Source: Takakia lepidozioides (Eukaryota; Streptophyta; Takakiopsida; Takakiales; Takakiaceae). Taken from it: a stretch of 64,000 bases of DNA. Numbering within the stretch: position 1 is the stretch's first letter; every line of letters begins with the position of its first letter. Below are positions 1-14,200 of the stretch, one piece after another. The notes below the pieces were generated by a model. The model saw only the letters and a program-made list of their open reading frames with translations. It ran no database searches and was not told the origin of the DNA. Position numbers and translations under genes: made by a program. The DNA is taken from the NCBI GenBank assembly GCA_030704615.1, contig CM060734.1, forward strand, positions 42,298,042 through 42,362,041, written 5' to 3'.

Positions 1-1720
1 ACCCCTTTTATGACTGTCCTGAACAGCAAGTATATGAGTTACATTAGAGCCCAATGACAATCTTTGAGGCTTAGTTAGTAATGGGTGTGGCTAATTCAAT
101 CCCGCACTTGATGTTAGTCAGTAATCACCCACATTACAGACACCAGCCATCACATTTGCATTGAAGAAGAGTGAATACTAAATACCCCAGATCAGAGTAG
201 GTTTGGTGTAGTTTTAGTGCTGTGTTCAGTGGGTTTTGTAGAAAGGGATAAATTAGAGGAAAACCCAGTTTCATAATAAGGCTGCATAATACTGCGGAGT
301 TGGTACAAGGGGTGTGTCACATGCTGCAGTGAAGTGTCAGCAATCGACTTTTCAAGTCAGAGAGAAATTTGGTGCAGAAGGGAATCTGGCAAGGCTTAGA
401 TATTCCTTGCAGGGAACTTAGGGTATGATTAGGCTTACCTTAGCAGCAGTCTGCAACCAGAGTGGCGGCACCTCGGAATATCGAAGTTGTGAAAAGTGGT
501 CTGATAACACATGTGTCGGTTAACGTAATCCCTCAGCCTGCTGTGTGGGTGCTGGCCATTATATATTAACATATTAGGTCAGGAAGAGTTTTGTTGATAA
601 TGGAAAATCCATGTTGAGTGAAAGGTGACAGTGGCAGGCCTGCCTACGTTACTACTGCACTGCAGGTGCAACACTGGCGCGCTAATTTTGGACTATATCC
701 CCTACAGTCTGATACTTTAAAAATTACAGCTTATGTGCTATGTTGAGTGAGAGCTCTAGGAGAAAGGGAAGAGAGAACCACCCACAGCTTGTTGAAAGAG
801 ATTGCAATTCAATTTGGCTACAGCACCCAGAAAAGAGGTTAGAGTTAGAGTAGCTTTGCAGTAGAGTGGAAATGCAGTAAAGGTGATCTGACTCAGAGAG
901 AAAGCGAAAGAAGAGAGTGAGATTTATTTCGCTAAGCAAGCATTGCAGTGGACCCAGCGGAAGAGCGAAGCTCTAGACGAGGGACAGAGTCTGGACAAGA
1001 GTTGTTCTCACATTGAACTAGAAGGCATATAGTCCTCGTACCTCAGTATCAGGACACAAGACTGTACATGGAAAACTAGAACGATAAGGGTACATTTACA
1101 GCTAGCAGTTAGCGAGGGATAGGGAGAGAGAAGAGGTTGAATATCAACGTTTGGACGCGCACGATTGGCATCCACTGAGATAGCGAAGGTCCAAAGCTCG
1201 GAGAGTGAAAGCTTTTGGCACCCAGCCCCATACGCCCTCCCTCTCCGGAAGGAAACATTGCAGTAGTTGGTAGGTCGGAAGAGAAAAAAGGGATCCAACT
1301 CTTGTTTGTACTTGCGTATTATCACTCCCTGGTGGGTCCGCTCGGATTAGTTGGAGAAGGGGTGCCGCGTGCTATCTTTACTGGTCCCGCCATGGTCATA
1401 GTCTACTAGCTTGCTCCCTCATCGCAACCACTTTAGTCCTTAGTGAACACCCTGGGTTATAAGCTGCTCCTGCAGGTAAGGAGGTGAGGTGGTGTCTCTC
1501 TCATTGAGATGTAACAGGGACTCGAAAATAAGAGGGAAGAGTGGACCAAGGTAGAGAGGGGGAGAGACGCGGAAATGAGCTGGATGAATGGGAAGTAGAT
1601 TCCAACGATCACGAGAGAAGGAGATTGGGGAGGCAGGGACGGTCTGAAGATAGCACAGTCCCACTGACTTAAAATCTGTTTGTGTATATGTGCGCGCGTG
1701 TGTGCGTCAAGAGGAGAGAG
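1..1720. other. Upstream flank of the receptor kinase gene
   Basis: No gene is recognisable here. The stretch from about 720 to 1720 is rich in GA runs on the + strand, as plant promoters and 5' leaders often are, and it ends at the receptor kinase start codon. A TATA-like AT stretch lies near 560-575, but its distance from the ATG makes it a poor core-promoter candidate without transcript data. Short ORFs on both strands lack any family signature. Confidence 0.4.
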
Positions 1721-4700
1721 ATGGGCTGTTCAAAAGTCATTGAAAGTCTTCTGCTGTTTTGTATCTCGATTCTCTCTCACCTCCAAGCAGGCGCAGCTGC
1801 GTCTCTCTCACTCGAGGGGCTGGCGCTTATCTCATTGAAGGCCTCCATAACCGACCCACAAGGTCACCTGGATGATTGGAAGGAAACTGGCGATGCTACT
1901 CCGTGCATGTGGAATGGCATCAAGTGCGAGTCAAATTCCAGTCAGATCGTTGCCCTCGAACTCTCGAACATGAACCTGACCGGCACCCTTTCCAGTGATC
2001 TGGGCCTCCTACAAAATTTGGTCAACATGTCCGTGGATTGTAACAATTTTACGGGTAGCCTCCCAGCGGAGATTGCCAATCTTCTCAACCTCCAGCATCT
2101 CAACGTATCCAACAACAACTTTAGCAATGCCTTTCCTGCGAATTTCTCCAAACTACAGAAATTAGAGGTACGTATTGTGCGTCAACTCATCGATGGTCTC
2201 TCACAGTCTGTCACCACCAGGGACATGTGCACTTGCATATACTGATTGTCGATTACGGAGACTTCCATGTCTAGAGCTAATGTCGAGAATTGTTGCTCGA
2301 AAGGAGAGGCTGCATTTTGGGCGAGGAATGAGAGAAATCTTGACGATAACTTGGTCGGAAAGGATCAAACGAGGTTGACCCAATGTCAATTGATCTCGTT
2401 CCCAATTTTGTGACTGCTATTCAGGCGCTGGATTGTTTCAACAACAACTTTACCGGGCCACTGCCGGTAGACCTGTGGGAGATAGACACACTGCAGCATT
2501 TGAGCCTGGGAGGGAACTACTTTTCAGGAAGCATTCCTCTCCAATACGGTAGCTTCCATAGCCTTACCTATATGGGTCTCAGTGGCAATTCTCTTACTGG
2601 AGCCATCCCCGACGAACTTGGAAATCTGACAGGTATTCTTACGACACCTGCATATGAAATCATAGGTAACTTGAACGGACCGTTTTCGGTTGAACAGAAT
2701 TTGAACTCCTGGGACCTGTACATAGGCCTGTGGTGATGGACTCAGTAGTTTACAAAAGCATCTGAGATGTGCAGTGAAAATGTAAAGTATCTCCTGGGGT
2801 TTGAATGTCGTGCACGTCTCTCGAGCGGTATTAAGCTAGGTAGTCTCGTGCTGGAATAGACCAAAGGACTCAGTACCCGCAAGGGCAAGATGCCTTTTTT
2901 ATTCTGGGTTGGGCCGTCTTCATCTGGTCTGTCTTTGTGCTGTCTCTGGCTCGAGTCACTAGCAATTTGTGGAGCTGTCTTGCAGTCTATTTACATGGCG
3001 CTGTCTTGCATCTCTATCTTGAAGTTCACACATGGGATCTTCTCATCTCTTCAAGACTGTTAAGAAGAATGTGTGTCAGCAGCGTCCTCAAGTTCTGCAG
3101 TCCGAATGCTGTATGCATACGCATTGACTCACACTGTATCCGTACTCATTTCTTCTCCCAGGGCTGCGAGAGCTGTACATGGGCTACTACAACAATTACT
3201 CATCGGGTATTCCCGCTGCATTCGGAAAGTTGATCAATCTAGTTCGCCTTGATCTAGCATCCTGCGAGTTGACTGGGCCCATCCCCAAAGAGATCGGCAA
3301 CCTGGTTAACCTGGACACACTATTTTTAATGCTTAACGAACTGACGGGAGTCATTCCATCCGAGTTGGGCAACCTTCTGAACCTCAAGTCACTGGACCTC
3401 TCTTACAACATGCTGAGTGGCGAGATTCCGAACACCCTCCAAGGGCTCCAGAAGCTAGAGTTGCTCAGTTTGATGAACAATCAGATTGGCGGCATCATTC
3501 CACCTTATATGGGGAAGCTCCCCAACTTACAGGTGGGCGTGACATGTTGATGTAAGAGAATGTTTTCGATGGATCTGATTGCAAAAGAATGCGTCATCAT
3601 AGTGGGTAACTGCTTACGAGGGGAAGGGGAAGCACTAGATGGGAGCCTTTTTTTGGCGGGTGAGAGTGGGTGCTGAGTTGAGCATAGGCCCTCTGACCAG
3701 TCTGGAAAAAATTGAAATGATCTACTTTACAACGATCGTGGAATGCTAAAAGAGTTCATGGGACAAGAGAAAGAGAGAGGTCTTTGCACAGCACCGTTTT
3801 GCTGACTTCAGAGTATGCTTCAGGACTGCCTCTTTGCGTGTCACATTGGAGCAGCATATCTCTATAGTTTTCCTGGTAGAGTATCGATAAAAACATTAGA
3901 AAAACTTCATCTGGAAGTCACTCTGGCACTCGTCCTTCCATGTGTCCGATGTCCAAGATTCGAAAGTTGTTCCTACCCGTTGCATCTAAAGTCCCGTTAC
4001 TCTGTAGCACCTTTCCTTGAATACTAAACGAACGATCTGTGCTGCAGGTGCTTTATCTGTGGGAAAACAACCTTGTGGGCAATATTCCAGAGACGTTGGG
4101 CCAAAATGGAAATCTCATTCTGGTTGACCTCTCTTCCAATTCGCTGAATGGAACCATACCCCCGGATCTGTGCATTGGCAGGACACTCACATGGCTCATT
4201 CTTCAAAGGAATCAGCTAACCGGGCCCATACCAGATGGCCTTGGCAACTGCACGAGCCTCTCAAGATTGCTTCTCAGTGACAACTTTCTTGATGGGTCCA
4301 TTCCACAGGGATTGGTTACTCTTCCAAACATCACGGTGGTGCAGGTGAAAGGAAATCGGCTGGCTGGACGAATTCCACAAGTGATCGACGCGCCCCAATT
4401 GGGCATTCTGGATGTCTCACATAATCAGCTTTCCGGCACTCTGCCAGAAAGCTTTGGCACCCTATCAAGCCTGCAGCAGTTTACCATCTCTGGAAACCTT
4501 ATCAGTGGGAGCATTCCCTCAGAAATTTGTGATATAGCGGATCTATATCACTTAGACCTCAGTTCCAACAACTTTTCTGGGTCCATACCGATTGGATTTG
4601 GCAACTGCAAGAAGCTTGGGTTGCTGGACTTAAGCAGCAATGACTTGTCAGGCGAAATACCCCCGCAGCTGGAAAATATGTCGGATCTCTTTCTTCTGAA

Positions 4701-7055
4701 TGTCTCTCGAAATCATTTCTCTGGACAAATTCCGAACCAACTCCAGCTCCTGCAAACCTTGAGCACGTTTGATTTCTCATACAACAACCTGTCGGGCCCC
4801 ATTCCACAGTTTGCCTCCTTCAATATCACTGCGTTTGTGGGCAACCCTGGGTTGTGCGGAGATGGTCTAGCGCCCTGCCCCGTGAGAGCTCCTGCCCCTG
4901 CACCCTCCCATGGGTCTAAAGGCGATCCTGTGCTCTTGGCATGGTTGGTTGGAGCCCTGTTCTCAGCAGCTTTAATAATCCTCCTGGTGGGCATGTGCTG
5001 TTTCTTCAGAAAATACCATGCGTACATCTGCAGTTATTTCCAGGCAGAATCATCTGCACGTCCATGGAAACTTACTGCATTTCAGCGACTGGATTTCTCC
5101 GCATCCCATGTAAGTCCAGGAGACTGAGTGGGAGATGCACACCTCCAATAACTGATTGAGAGAGCAAGGAGAGGGATTTTTCACTGAATAGCCAGGGAAG
5201 GAAAGTGCCGTGCATAAAGATGTATAGGGGGAAGTCAAAAGGAGATCATGTGCATGATATCAGGTAGTGGGAAGGGTCGAATAGGTTTGTACCGAGCTAC
5301 CTTCCCATCTTGTCTTTCATCTTTACCCTTCCCTTCGGATTGTGCTGTTGAAGATGATCATAAGTTTGTGTAGTGCAACAATGAAAACAGGTGTTGGATT
5401 GCTTAAATGAGGACAACATCATTGGACGAGGTGGGGCGGGTACAGTATACAAAGGGGTCATGCCAGGTGGAGACATGGTAGCTGTAAAGCGGCTTTCAGG
5501 GGAGGGTAAGGGTGCATCCCATGACCATGGATTCTCAGCTGAGATTCAAACACTAGGGAAGATTCGCCATCGCAACATTGTGAGACTCTTGGGTTGCTGC
5601 TCCAACCATGAGACAAACTTGCTGGTTTATGAGTATATGCCTAATGGAAGCCTGGGAGAGCTTCTTCACAGCAAAGAAAAAAATCATCTCGACTGGGACA
5701 CGAGGTCAGAGCCTGCTTATTTCCTAATTTAAATGGCCTATCTGTTGTGCGGAAATTTTTAGTTGGGTCCTAACCTGGCAACTGCTATGACGAGGTTGAA
5801 TTTTAGATAAAAGGTGGTGGATCGAGCCTTTCGTCACTGCAGTCTTTGCGTTTGCAAATGGGAAAGATCTTATTCCTGATTTGTGGCTAGAGAGAGTCCA
5901 AGGGATCAACTTCTGATGGGAGCTCTATTTGTGGCCAGGTATAACATCGCTGTACAAGCGGCCCATGGCTTGTGCTACTTGCATCACGATTGTTCCCCGC
6001 TCATTGTTCACCGTGACGTGAAGTCCAACAACATTTTGCTGGACTCAAATTTTCAGGCGCATGTAGCAGATTTTGGACTGGCCAAGCTGTTCCAAGACTC
6101 AGGAAAGTCAGAGTCAATGTCTTCAATTGCCGGCTCTTATGGTTACATAGCCCCTGGTAAACCCGGCCCACCAAACCTTGGTTCTGTAGAGGAGTTTCCA
6201 ATTTCTTGTTTTCCTTCCATTGGGTGTTTTAGGAGATTGCTCTGGGCACTATTCCATGGCATTCTTCACCGGGGTCGTGAGATAATCTGGGAGCGAGATT
6301 ACCCTCTGCTAGATTCCTAAGCTCTATTGATTCACAGTCACTGCGTTGGATATTCAGTATTTTACGAAACTAACGGCACGGAGTCCTCATTGACATGGTA
6401 TAGTTTCTTGTTTTTTAACTCTGCAGAGTACGCTTACACACTTAAAGTCAATGAGAAGAGCGACATCTACAGTTTCGGAGTGGTGCTGATGGAGCTGCTG
6501 ACAGGGAAGCGACCGATTGAGCCAGAATTTGGAGACGGTGTCGATATAGTACAGTGGGTGCGACAGAAAATCCAGACTAAGGACGGATTGCTCGATTTAC
6601 TGGACCCCAAAATGGGAGCTGTTACTGTGCCCCTGCAGGTAAGGCGTCTTGGAGAAGTGCACCATTAACCCTCCTAATACTATATTTACTCCATGCGACT
6701 CTAGTCTCAGTAAAGGTGGCACACTGCTCTGAGAGAGCCCCAATCTTGTGACTTGGCAAAGATGTTTATATATTGCGAAGACCTTGCGTTTGGATAGGAC
6801 TGATGCTCAGGATTACATTACAACTTCGCAGCATTTATTATAACAAACCCGGTGCTTGACTCTTGCTGAGTGCAGGAGGTGATGTTGGTCCTAAGAGTGG
6901 CACTCCTTTGTTCGAGTGACTTGCCAGTGGATCGTCCAACCATGCGAGACGTGGTTCAAATGCTGTCAGAGGTGAAGCCTAAGAGCAAAGGCAGTAGCCT
7001 CGCAGACTCTCGCGAGTTGCTACCTCCTGAACTGATCAAGTCTGATGACCTTTAG
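1721..7055 (+). CDS. CLV1/BAM: CLAVATA1/BAM-type LRR receptor-like kinase (subfamily XI), 8 exons
   Basis: Plasma-membrane receptor serine/threonine kinase. CLV1/BAM members bind CLE peptides and control stem-cell and meristem activity. Exons: 1721-2167, 2425-2632, 3162-3532, 4048-5109, 5391-5704, 5939-6156, 6427-6638, 6876-7055. All junctions are GT/AG, the phases agree and the sum is 1003 codons plus stop. The ATG at 1721 is preferred over an in-frame GTG at 1682 because a signal peptide follows directly ([12 protein letters not shown]). Domains: signal peptide to about residue 27; LRR cap with the CMWNGIKC cysteine pair; about 20 LRRs, including [12 protein letters not shown], which matches the CLV1/BAM GYYN repeat; transmembrane helix about 637-660; kinase about 705-985. 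Kinase hallmarks are intact: glycine loop [15 protein letters not shown] Lys729, HRDVKSNN with Asp827, DFG Asp845, then [10 protein letters not shown]. The length matches the family. The seven introns, several inside the LRR region, are unusual. Assignment to CLV1 versus BAM needs a tree. Confidence 0.93.
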
Positions 7056-8216
7056 GAGATGATCATGATACGACGGCACTCGTCTATAAATCACAAAGTT
7101 GAAGTGCTAGACAGATAGATGCAGTAGACAACGGAGCAAATTGACTCTCTCCAGAAGTATGCAGCACAGAGGATCTTAACGTAGCTTCCTGCACAAGGCT
7201 GGATTATTGCCCATCAAAGTATTGAAACCTCCAGGGATGATAGAAAACCCAACAGAAATGGATTACAGCCTGGTGAGATATCTAGGTTTGGGGGAGAGAT
7301 TCACCCTTGACATCCCGCACTGATCAAGAAGTTGATTTTCAAGCCTGTCGGCTCTTGTACTATACTAAAAGATGGTTCTGAAGGAAAATTTAAACTCTCC
7401 ATTCAGAAGTTGGGAATCTAGGGTACTGAACAAAGATCTAGATTAGTCTTCCAGAGTAGTGAGTCTAACTAGATGTTAACTCAGATATGAGAATGGGATT
7501 ATGGCTGACAAGCTTCCTGTGTATAGTAGTAACTCACATCATAGTTGTAAGCTAAGAGTTCCCAAAAACAGACGATTGCATGTTGACTTGTTTGTTTTCT
7601 TGTAATAATGCCCCGGTCTATGTCTACCTGCAATGTAAAATTGGATTTATCATCCAAAGGAAAGGGTAGTGCCACCTTCCCACACTTCACTATGAAAAAA
7701 GTGGGAAACCTGCACCAGTTGCACAATCTTTATGTGTACATGTGGCTCAATTGGGGTTGGGCAGTCTTGGCCAAAGCTCAATGAACCAACAATCTTCATG
7801 TTGCACCTTCATTCTACCTTACATTCTTCCATTATCAAAAGGCTGGAGGCTGATCCTGGTTAATCCTTGATAAAGCTTTCATACTGGAACTTCCCCACAC
7901 TTCCCCTTACCCATGAACATAGCTTCTGCATGCTAAAAATGTGACGGATGTCAAGGAAATACAACTGAAGAACTGATGAAGAGGCTGTCATATGAAACAA
8001 ATCATGAGTACGGAATCTGTGGAAATTCTGAAGTCAATAAGTTTTACTCTGGAGACATTGAAGTTGACTGAGAATCAGATGATGGGTCAGTTCTAAACAC
8101 TGGACCCTTGCTAATCTTACTGCAATTCAGGCACTGTAATTAGTCTAACATTCATCGAAACTCAGCATACATGCACTTCTCGGCTTGTATCTGATGTCAT
8201 TATCAATGAACCTATA
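7056..8216. other. Convergent 3' spacer
   Basis: This spacer lies between the stop of the receptor kinase (+) and the stop of the 9-exon gene (-), so it should hold both 3' UTRs. No repeat, RNA gene or coding signature is visible. No canonical AATAAA was spotted close to either stop. Confidence 0.5.
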
Positions 8217-11200
8217 CTACAAATAATCCTCTGCTTGTTCGGAAACTACTGTTGGGTCTCCCTGTGCTAGGGCCATCATAAGCAATGTTCTTTCAAGAAT
8301 GAGGCGAAGTTTCTCACGAAGTTCTGCATCCTGAGCCTTCTTTTCTGACCGAACATGGCCCTGCCAAAACAGCCAGACACAGCGGGTGTCTTGTTATGCA
8401 GTTCATGTTCTCCACATTCTGCAATAAGAAGCATGATAATATGCTAAAATTCAAGATATCAGTAAAACTCAATCGAACAAAAAGGATTATCATTTGGTGG
8501 CAGTGCAGCAACATATACCAGGCTCTGCCAAACACCACTTCCAAAGCGTGCGCCGATAGAGAGGACCACTGTTGCTAGCACCATCTTCTCCTTTCTCGTG
8601 GCAGGGATCTGAAACGAACGTGTGTTTCCAGAGCCAAATCCTGCACTAGAAATCAGATGGTGATGGTTGTGCCCAAAGAGGGTAGTATTTATGGCAAACC
8701 TGAGGACGCGTAGTGAGCATATTCAAACGAGCTCTCTTTTTGTCAAAATCCACAGGTAAGATATCATATCTAAATGCTCGTAAGAACCCAGAACCATGTA
8801 TGCCATGGTGAAATCAACAATATGGAGTAGTACTTCACTTTGTCCTTGTTCCTCTGTCTCAAATACTTTCTCCCTTGCTCTCTCCTATGACTTACTCTGG
8901 TTGAGGCCTTGTGACTCACCCAAAACTCGTCTGAGAGCATTAAGTACAATCTGGTAACTGAATGCACCCGACACCAAGCTCACTGAAATAATGAAGTCTT
9001 TGATGAAATGCTGCCATGGATACTCGACTGTCTTGTTCACCCAGATTGTTTGGAACCCCTGCTCCATTTGACACTCAAGAATAAACAATGTCAATCAGAG
9101 GAACACAAAAGCTTACCACAGGCAGCCTGTGGTGAAGGTTATACAAGATCAGGTTTACATCCTAGAACTTCCTCTGTAGCATCTTACACTAGCTGCCATT
9201 TTCTTACGGGGAAAAGTTCATCACCTGAACCTCTGAGTGAAGAGAGTCTACATGGTGGCGCATGACAGAGGCTGCATAGCGCAGAGCTTTGGCATCATGG
9301 GCATGGAGCTCAGCAAGCTTGAATGCCAGTGCAGATGCATCCTCCCGAGCACGACGGACAGCTTGTACAGTGTCCCCTATCATTGAAGCGGCACACGCAA
9401 CTGCTGCCGCCGGGGACTGTCTCCTTTTCTTCAGCCACCCCCTCTTTCTCCTCTGGAAATCTCGAAGCGAAGTCCCACCTGGTTCATCTAACAACCATAA
9501 GGAAATTAAGTTCATCTGGTAACAGTGGGGAAGAACAAAGAACGGAAATTAAGAGATTACATTATGGACAGAAGATCAGTGTTCAGGGGCTAACTATACT
9601 GGGATATGAATGGACTATCTACTCCACCTGTCCCATAGTTTATTTGCCATTCCAAACTACATACGTCTACCGTCAACTGCGTAGTGGATCCAAGCATCTA
9701 ATGCAAAGTTGTAAGACAACATTACCTTTCTCGCAGTCACTGGTAGTTGAGCCCATGCTTGTCAAACTTGCATTGGAGCATCTTCCCACATCTCTCTTCG
9801 TTTCTGCAATCTTTTGCTGTATATTATTAGCTGATCCATCTGTTTCACCTCCTTGATTGCTGTCATGTATGCCTAACAAAGAGGCTTCCTTCGGTGACTG
9901 TCCTCCTATCCTGCATGCCCACACAGTACACACTCACATGAGGCTGTCAATATTGTGATCAGACTCCAATTGGATGGGTCATCTTTCACTTCCCAAATTG
10001 GCTACTGATGGACACTACCAGTGCCATTGCTCAGCAATGTTTACCCAATCAGCCCTGTATGCCTCCTGTGACGTTCACATCCAATGAGAGAGACTATGCA
10101 GTCTCTATTTTATCCCCTGCCTTTAGCTATACTATAATTGTTTTACACCACGACAAAATCATGCGGTCAGCCCACAGACGTGATATGACTTAAAACTTCC
10201 AGGCCGTTACCTGCAATGGAGCTTATTGCCAATGGATGCCAGTTCATCAAGTAGTGCCTGCCGGCGGCTTGCGTCTCTAGCAATAAAAGAAGGAAGACTT
10301 TGCCCACCTCTGCCCCAACTATCAAACCCAACAGTGCTCCCATCGTCTGACTGGTCAACTGGATCCTCGTCTGTAATCCCCTTTGTGTCTTTTGCTTCTT
10401 CTAGTCTGTTTTCTTCTGTCACTTGTAAGGCTTGCTGTGTCACATAACTGTTTTGAAACATTTTTCCCTCCAGAGGCAATTTTGCTACCATCAGCCCACC
10501 AAAGCCCTGCCTAGAATCTGAAAGCAATGGACCCTCTTTCAAGTCCGGAAAGCTCAAGTCCACTGATTCATCAAACAGGACCCCATCTTCCTCAAAGCCT
10601 TGCACCGTCCAACTTGTCTCCTTCCCATTTCCAGTGATATAACTATCTACGATACACCAGTTTGTGCAATTTTGGATGATTCCGTCCCTGTCGTCATCCT
10701 TTCCATTGCATACAGCCCCCTCACTGCCAAGTCCTCTCTCCCAGGGCTGAACGCACACCAAAGTTGAATCAGAGTCCTTGAAGACTTAGTTTTGTGGTGA
10801 GAGGGAGTAGGAAGAAGCTGTGGACAAGACCAAATTGGAATGGAGTAGATGAACACACCATACTAAGAGTAAGAGTAAGTCAAGATAAAAGATAAAGGAA
10901 CATGCACTATATACCTTGGCAGGTATTTTACGGCTCAAAGGAGGTTCATCCTTTGCAATCTGCCCATGCGCGATGCCTCCACTTCCTCCACTGCAAACAC
11001 TCCCGTCCCTCCCGCTGCTGCTGCAATCCTCAGAACCCTTGGTTCCTTGCGTACTCACAGAGTTCTTTTGAGACCTGCCAACCCTCTGTCTCCTTGACTT
11101 TCCAACCCTGCAGCCTTCCCCATTTTCTCTCATGACAGAAGAGACAGCCACATAACCAGGTTGCTGAGTAGGTTTCAAGAAATTCTGCTCCTTCCTCAGA

Positions 11201-14200
11201 ACAGTGATACCCACATCACCATTCTTGTCAATGGACTTAAAGACTCTTTCCTGATGTCCAGCAAGAGACAGATCATTTGCATCACCAATCCATTTGCTGG
11301 AAACAATCATGTCCATCTCAACAGGACTTTTCCAATCCCTTAATCTTCCTCGACCAATTCCCTGCCTCTCATGTGCAAGCAATCTGCCAATGTTAGCTGA
11401 CCTTTCCATATTTGTGCCTGAGTTGTCTGGGGACTTTGACCTCCGGTCATGGCCAGTACTACTCCCATTGTCATTTTCAACACGGCCACAACTGAGGAGG
11501 GTCTCTCTCCCATGCACTGCTGTCACAGGAGAATCAACCAATTGCTGCCAATGTTCACTTCTGATGTCTGCATATCTCGTCTTTGGTGTTTGCCATGGAT
11601 GTAATTCTTTGTCCCCAGAGCTTGTGGTTTCAGAATCCCCACCATTGGAACCAAACTATCATCCCACAAGACGATTAGTACCCATGTTGTTGGGTAAACC
11701 ATATCTTATGTTCTGGCAAGCTTTGATAAGCTTTGCCGGACATGGGTGATGATTAAGACGAAATGAAAGAAAGAAGAGACGAAATGATACTTTATAACAT
11801 CCGTGGAAAGCTCAAACAGCTTATGGGACAAGAGAAAGCACGAAAGAAGAAAGAGCCTCCACAAGCAGCCCAAAAACAACTATTGAACATTGTCTGAGAG
11901 CCAATGCCTCATGCAGATATGCTGCTAAGCATTTCTGATCCTCGTAATGGAATACCTCTATGAGGGATTGACTATCTTGGAATAGACAGTAGATCTCCCA
12001 TGGATCTCATAGTAGAAAGGTATCTGAAAGAAGAAATGTTCTTCACTTTCGATTTCCCTCCTGTTGTCCCCGGTGCAAGCCATGGTCCCATCTACTAGTC
12101 TCTATTGACAGACTGTGGTAACCCACCCTAAACCTCACCAATGCCCATATAAGAGAGGGAGATAGAGCTGCAGACAGCTCGAAGGCAGCTCAAAGAGCTT
12201 ATGTGACAAGAGAAAGAAATAAACAAATCCTCATAATGGAAGACTTCTGTGAGGGATTGGGTTTCACAGAATAAACAGTTGAGTCTCCCACGGATCTCAT
12301 AGTAGACAGGGCAGTAAAAGAAGAAGTGTTCTTCAGTTTCGATAGCCCGGTTGCGCTCAGTGCATGCTGGGCATAAGCGGTCTTCCAGAAATCAAATGAA
12401 ATGAAATGGTGCTTTATAATGTCGGCAGAAATCTCAAAGAGCTTATGGGACAAAATGGCAAAACACATGACAGAGGAAACAAAACCGGAGCCAAAAAAAC
12501 TAGAGAAAGTGAAGCCCTCAACAAGGAGCCGGAAACACCAATTCAATGCCAAGAGATTCTGTAAGGTGGAGAGCCTTGTGTAGAAAGGAACTGGAATTCC
12601 CACGAACAACAGAGATGACGAGCTGAAACCAGAGACAAATCAAATGCTGCACAAAGATGGAGTGCCTCATGCAGGTATGGAAGCTGAGATATGAAGGAGC
12701 TAGGTTAGTTCTCTGTTAGAATTTAGTAAGCCACATTGTTGAGAGAATGTTAGCATAAGATATTGTTTGCCATAGCCTTGTGGCCATAGACCCTGCCCCC
12801 AGTTCGGGCAGAACAAAAGGGAACGGAACAGACACTACCTTTGTGGGGGGCTCACTCCAGTAGTGTGACGACTATGATACAGACAATTACTTTGGGTTTT
12901 CCAGATATCCTCTAGAAAGCTCTTCACACAAGCATCAACCTGCTGCTCAGCCTCAAGATTTTCAAAAGTTGGTGAATAGAGGTGTGGGAACAATGTTCTT
13001 GATGTTCCTGAAGAGGGTCACTCTCTGGTGAGAGTATCCCAGACTATGAATCGGAAAATGGATGTTGTCTTCAGGCTGCCCGCACATCAGGCAACTACAA
13101 TCTCCTGCATTTGCTTTGTCAGGGGCTGACGCCGGTAGTATGATTTACCTTGGAATAAACAGTTGATCCGAGATTTCCAGATATCCACCAGAAATCCCTT
13201 CACACAAGCATCAATCTGATGTGTGTGATTTGCCCAATAGCTAGACCCCAAAAGGGCCTGGGCTTTTGGCTCAGCCTCAAGATTTTCAAAGTTGTTAAAC
13301 AGAGGTACAGGCACAATTTCCTTGATGGAATGGAAGAGGGTGTCCCGTTGGTGAGAGTACCCAGGACAATGAATCAGGAAGTGAATATTGTCTTCAGGTT
13401 GCCCACACAACGGGCACTTACAATCCCCCTTTCCTCTCTGCGACTGTTTGTTGTTCAAAGGCAGGCTACCCGCCCTGAGTTTGAATTTCAGTCTAGTGCC
13501 GAGGATGGGTAGACCCTTGAGGTTATCCACGATGGCCTCACCCATGTCACAGACTGGAAACAGGTTCAGGGAAGTTTTCTGCCTAACTTCATTTTCTTCA
13601 GGCAATAGACATGGCTTCGGAAACTTCAGCTTCTAAGCCAGATTAATCCAGCAGGGTCATGGCTAGTGGACTAAGATTCAGATCCTTGAAAATCTCTTCT
13701 ACCCTTTTCCGCCAGGATTTAGCCTGTTTGACAGGGCGGTCCTGCTTCCAAGATATAGAGTCGATTAACTTAGGATATCTGGTATTAGCCATACGTTGCA
13801 GCTGACCCCACCATCTGATTTTGAATTCATCGCGTCGGGAGCTTAAGGGAGGAATGCCAAACCCACCCCGAACAGCCACATTAGCTGTTTTGGAGCATGC
13901 TGACATGCACTCCTTGAGCACCCCGACTTGGATGGATTCAAGAGACTTAGCCTGGTTGGAGTTATCAACCCATACAGCAGATGCATGCTCCAAGGCCGGC
14001 CTGATAACGCGGCAAAGCATGGTTTTTTTTACTTCAGAGTTGATCCCTCTGCAGTGGAAAAATTTAGCGAGACCCGGCGCTTTGCGTTTGCCAGATTGAA
14101 CCACTCTTTGAATATGTGCTTCCCAATTACAGTTGGAGGAAAACTCAACACCAAGATAGGTGTAGGAGGGGAGAACAGGGATCTCTTGGCTTCCCCACTG

